Assembly (NCBI RefSeq): GCF_900156405.1
Contig: NZ_FTNN01000007.1
Location: forward strand, 124,001-188,000
Length of the DNA: 64,000 nt
Origin: Shewanella morhuae
Lineage (GTDB): Bacteria > Pseudomonadota > Gammaproteobacteria > Enterobacterales > Shewanellaceae
Reading direction: 5' to 3'
This document shows positions 62,456 through 64,000 of this stretch, piece after piece. Under the pieces are notes generated by a model. It was given only the letters and a program-made list of their open reading frames with translations, ran no database searches and was not told the DNA's origin. Position numbers and translations under genes: made by a program. Numbering within the stretch: position 1 is the first letter of the stretch; each line of letters begins with the position of its first letter.

Positions 62456-64000
62456 ATGACCGTAATGCTGCCAGAAATAGGACATGTTTTGCTAATTATT
62501 AGCACTGTTATTGCACTATTATCAGCATCAATAGCATTCGTCGGCATTTATCGAAATAATGCTTACCTATTAGGATGCAGTCCTATTCTATTTCGGGCAT
62601 TATTTCTCGCAGTATTCACATCACTCCTCTGCCTAGTTTATTGCTTTGTCACCGATGATTTTTCTGTTGCTTATGTTGCCAACCATTCTAATAGTCAATT
62701 AGCGCTGGGATATAAAATCGCAGCCGTTTGGGGTAGCCATGAAGGTTCAATGTTATTTTGGGTATTTGCCATTGCGCTCTGGGGCGCCATTATCAGTTAT
62801 CGTCTATCGATAACCGATTGTACCCACGCTAACAGCAGTGACCGCTACCAGGATGCGTTGTATTTTGCCAGGTTACTGGCGATTTTATCCTTAGTGATCC
62901 TCGGCTTTAACCTGTTTTTACTGTTTACCTCTAATCCTTTTGCTCGTTTATTACCTGATTTTCCGATTGAAGGGCGCGATCTAAACCCCATATTGCAGGA
63001 CATAGGGTTGATACTGCATCCACCTATGCTCTTTCTTGGCTATGTTGGGCTGACCGTTTGTTTTGCAGCGGCCTTAGCATCACTACTAGGGGGGAACTTT
63101 AATGCTAGCCAAGTCAAGCATTTACAACCTTGGGTACTATTCGCGTGGATTTTTTTAACGGCGGGTAATGCCTTCGGCTCATGGTGGGCCTATAACGAAT
63201 TAGGTTGGGGCGGATGGTGGTTTTGGGATCCGGTAGAAAACGCGTCTTTTATTCCTTGGCTGGTCGCGACAGCGTTAGTGCATTCCGTCATATTAACCAA
63301 ACGCAGTCAGGGCTTTAAGATCACCACTTTACTCTTGTGTCTATTAGCTTTCTCGCTGTGTTTACTCGGCAGTTTCTTAGTCCGTTCTGGCATAGTGCAG
63401 TCGGTGCATGCTTTTGCCTCTGACCCCACCCGTGGTATGTCAATCCTTTGTTTACTCGTGCTTTTTGTCAGCGCCGCTTTACTTATTTTTGCGCTCAAAG
63501 CCCATACCTTCAGGCAAGATGTCAACTTTGCGCTTTTCAGTAAAGAAACCCTCTTGTTGCTCGGCATTATTCTTTTAGTGGTGGCTGCATTCTCAGTGTT
63601 ACTGGGGACTTTTTATCCCTTACTCTACGAACTACTCGGTTTAGGAACACTTTCCGTTGGCGCGCCTTACTTCAATGCGATCTTTGTACCGCTCACCTTT
63701 TTACTCGTGTTGTTAATGGGTATCGCTCCCTTAGCCCAGTGGCAAAAGGCATCAAAAGCACAACTTAAGCCCTTGCTCATTCCGGGTATATTGGTATTAG
63801 CCTTAACCTTATGGATAAGCTTTCAAGCCGCCAAGGGGGACCATTTATTTTTAATGCTTGGCACTGCAGCAGCGCTTTGGTTACTGGTTTGTTTATTACT
63901 CACGCTGATGACGGCATTAGGATGCTATAAGCAAACCAGCAAAAATAATCCCGTAAGCGTTGATGCTCACAATGCAGTAACCCCTCTTTCTAAACGCCGC
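62456..64000 (+). CDS. CcmF-like dedicated haem lyase of the sulfite reductase locus (partial)
   Basis: A frame of 515 codons from the ATG at 62456 (AAGGA about 9 nt upstream) stays open to the right edge. The product is a polytopic membrane protein of the CcmF family. It has VWGSHEGSMLFW near residue 90, the haem-handling WWD domain (GSWWAYNELGWGGWWFWDP, residues 240-258) with VENASFIPWL, and conserved His in LHPPMLFLGY. It joins haem to apocytochromes. Placed opposite sirA with a CcmI-like partner, it is probably a specialised lyase for the unusual CX15CH site. The C-terminus is outside the window. Confidence 0.93.
   Translation, partial: MTVMLPEIGHVLLIISTVIALLSASIAFVGIYRNNAYLLGCSPILFRALFLAVFTSLLCLVYCFVTDDFSVAYVANHSNSQLALGYKIAAVWGSHEGSMLFWVFAIALWGAIISYRLSITDCTHANSSDRYQDALYFARLLAILSLVILGFNLFLLFTSNPFARLLPDFPIEGRDLNPILQDIGLILHPPMLFLGYVGLTVCFAAALASLLGGNFNASQVKHLQPWVLFAWIFLTAGNAFGSWWAYNELGWGGWWFWDPVENASFIPWLVATALVHSVILTKRSQGFKITTLLLCLLAFSLCLLGSFLVRSGIVQSVHAFASDPTRGMSILCLLVLFVSAALLIFALKAHTFRQDVNFALFSKETLLLLGIILLVVAAFSVLLGTFYPLLYELLGLGTLSVGAPYFNAIFVPLTFLLVLLMGIAPLAQWQKASKAQLKPLLIPGILVLALTLWISFQAAKGDHLFLMLGTAAALWLLVCLLLTLMTALGCYKQTSKNNPVSVDAHNAVTPLSKRR

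Overview
The window looks like chromosomal DNA of a Shewanella species. The grounds are a complete MSHA pilus locus in the Shewanella/Vibrio order, a multihaem SirA-type sulfite reductase cluster with NosLDFY-like accessory genes, the argS-ftsN-like, hslVU, tsx-udp and fatty-acid cis/trans isomerase genes, and moderate GC content. This assignment comes from recalled gene content, not from a search. I see no rRNA or tRNA genes, CRISPR arrays or prophage. The only mobile DNA I recognise is one decayed IS4-type remnant.

Layout. (1) 1-18972, all on the minus strand: mshH-mshI-mshI2-mshJ-mshK-mshL-mshM-mshN-mshE-mshG-mshF-mshB-mshA-mshC-mshD-mshO-mshP-mshQ. It covers a degenerate GGDEF/EAL regulator, the inner-membrane platform, secretin, ATPase, major pilin MshA and minor pilins. 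mshQ is split by a frameshift at a G7 tract, and its 3' end runs off the left edge. (2) 19159-27191: a malic enzyme with a structured leader, rpmE, a FimV-like LysM protein, priA, argS and an FtsN-like SPOR protein. (3) 27464-36160: an FNR-box small protein, an nfeD/SPFH trio, tsx convergent with udp, ydcH, a fold-III ornithine/lysine decarboxylase, a thioredoxin-fold-like secreted protein and an MscS channel. (4) 36161-42206, an accessory and decaying region: the IS4 transposase remnant, an orphan solute-binding protein, a MOT1-type molybdate transporter, and a ttrSR-like two-component system whose kinase gene carries an in-frame TAG. (5) 42417-53548: a FliB-like lysine N-methylase, hslVU behind a near-consensus sigma-32 promoter, a DUF971 protein, a flavin reductase, cti, an M13 peptidase and a ToxR/CadC-like regulator. 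(6) 53770-64000: the dissimilatory sulfite reductase locus. It has NosYFDL-like genes, a CcmI/NrfG-like TPR protein, an FKBP isomerase, a rhodanese-like protein and octahaem sirA on the minus strand, with a dedicated CcmF-like haem lyase diverging on the plus strand and running off the right edge.

How the parts work together. The MSHA genes build a type IV pilus whose extension ATPase has a c-di-GMP-binding N-terminus. In the sir locus, SirA has seven CXXCH sites and one CX15CH site plus three non-haem cysteines. The CcmF/CcmI-like proteins would attach haem (including the unusual one). The NosLDFY-like set would deliver copper to a haem-copper active site, and the isomerase and rhodanese-like proteins would help folding or sulfur handling in the periplasm.

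The least explained signals are a multi-stem RNA with a possible competing hairpin next to the ribosome-binding site of the NosL-like gene, the structured malic-enzyme leader, the G7 frameshift in mshQ and the amber codon in ttrS.
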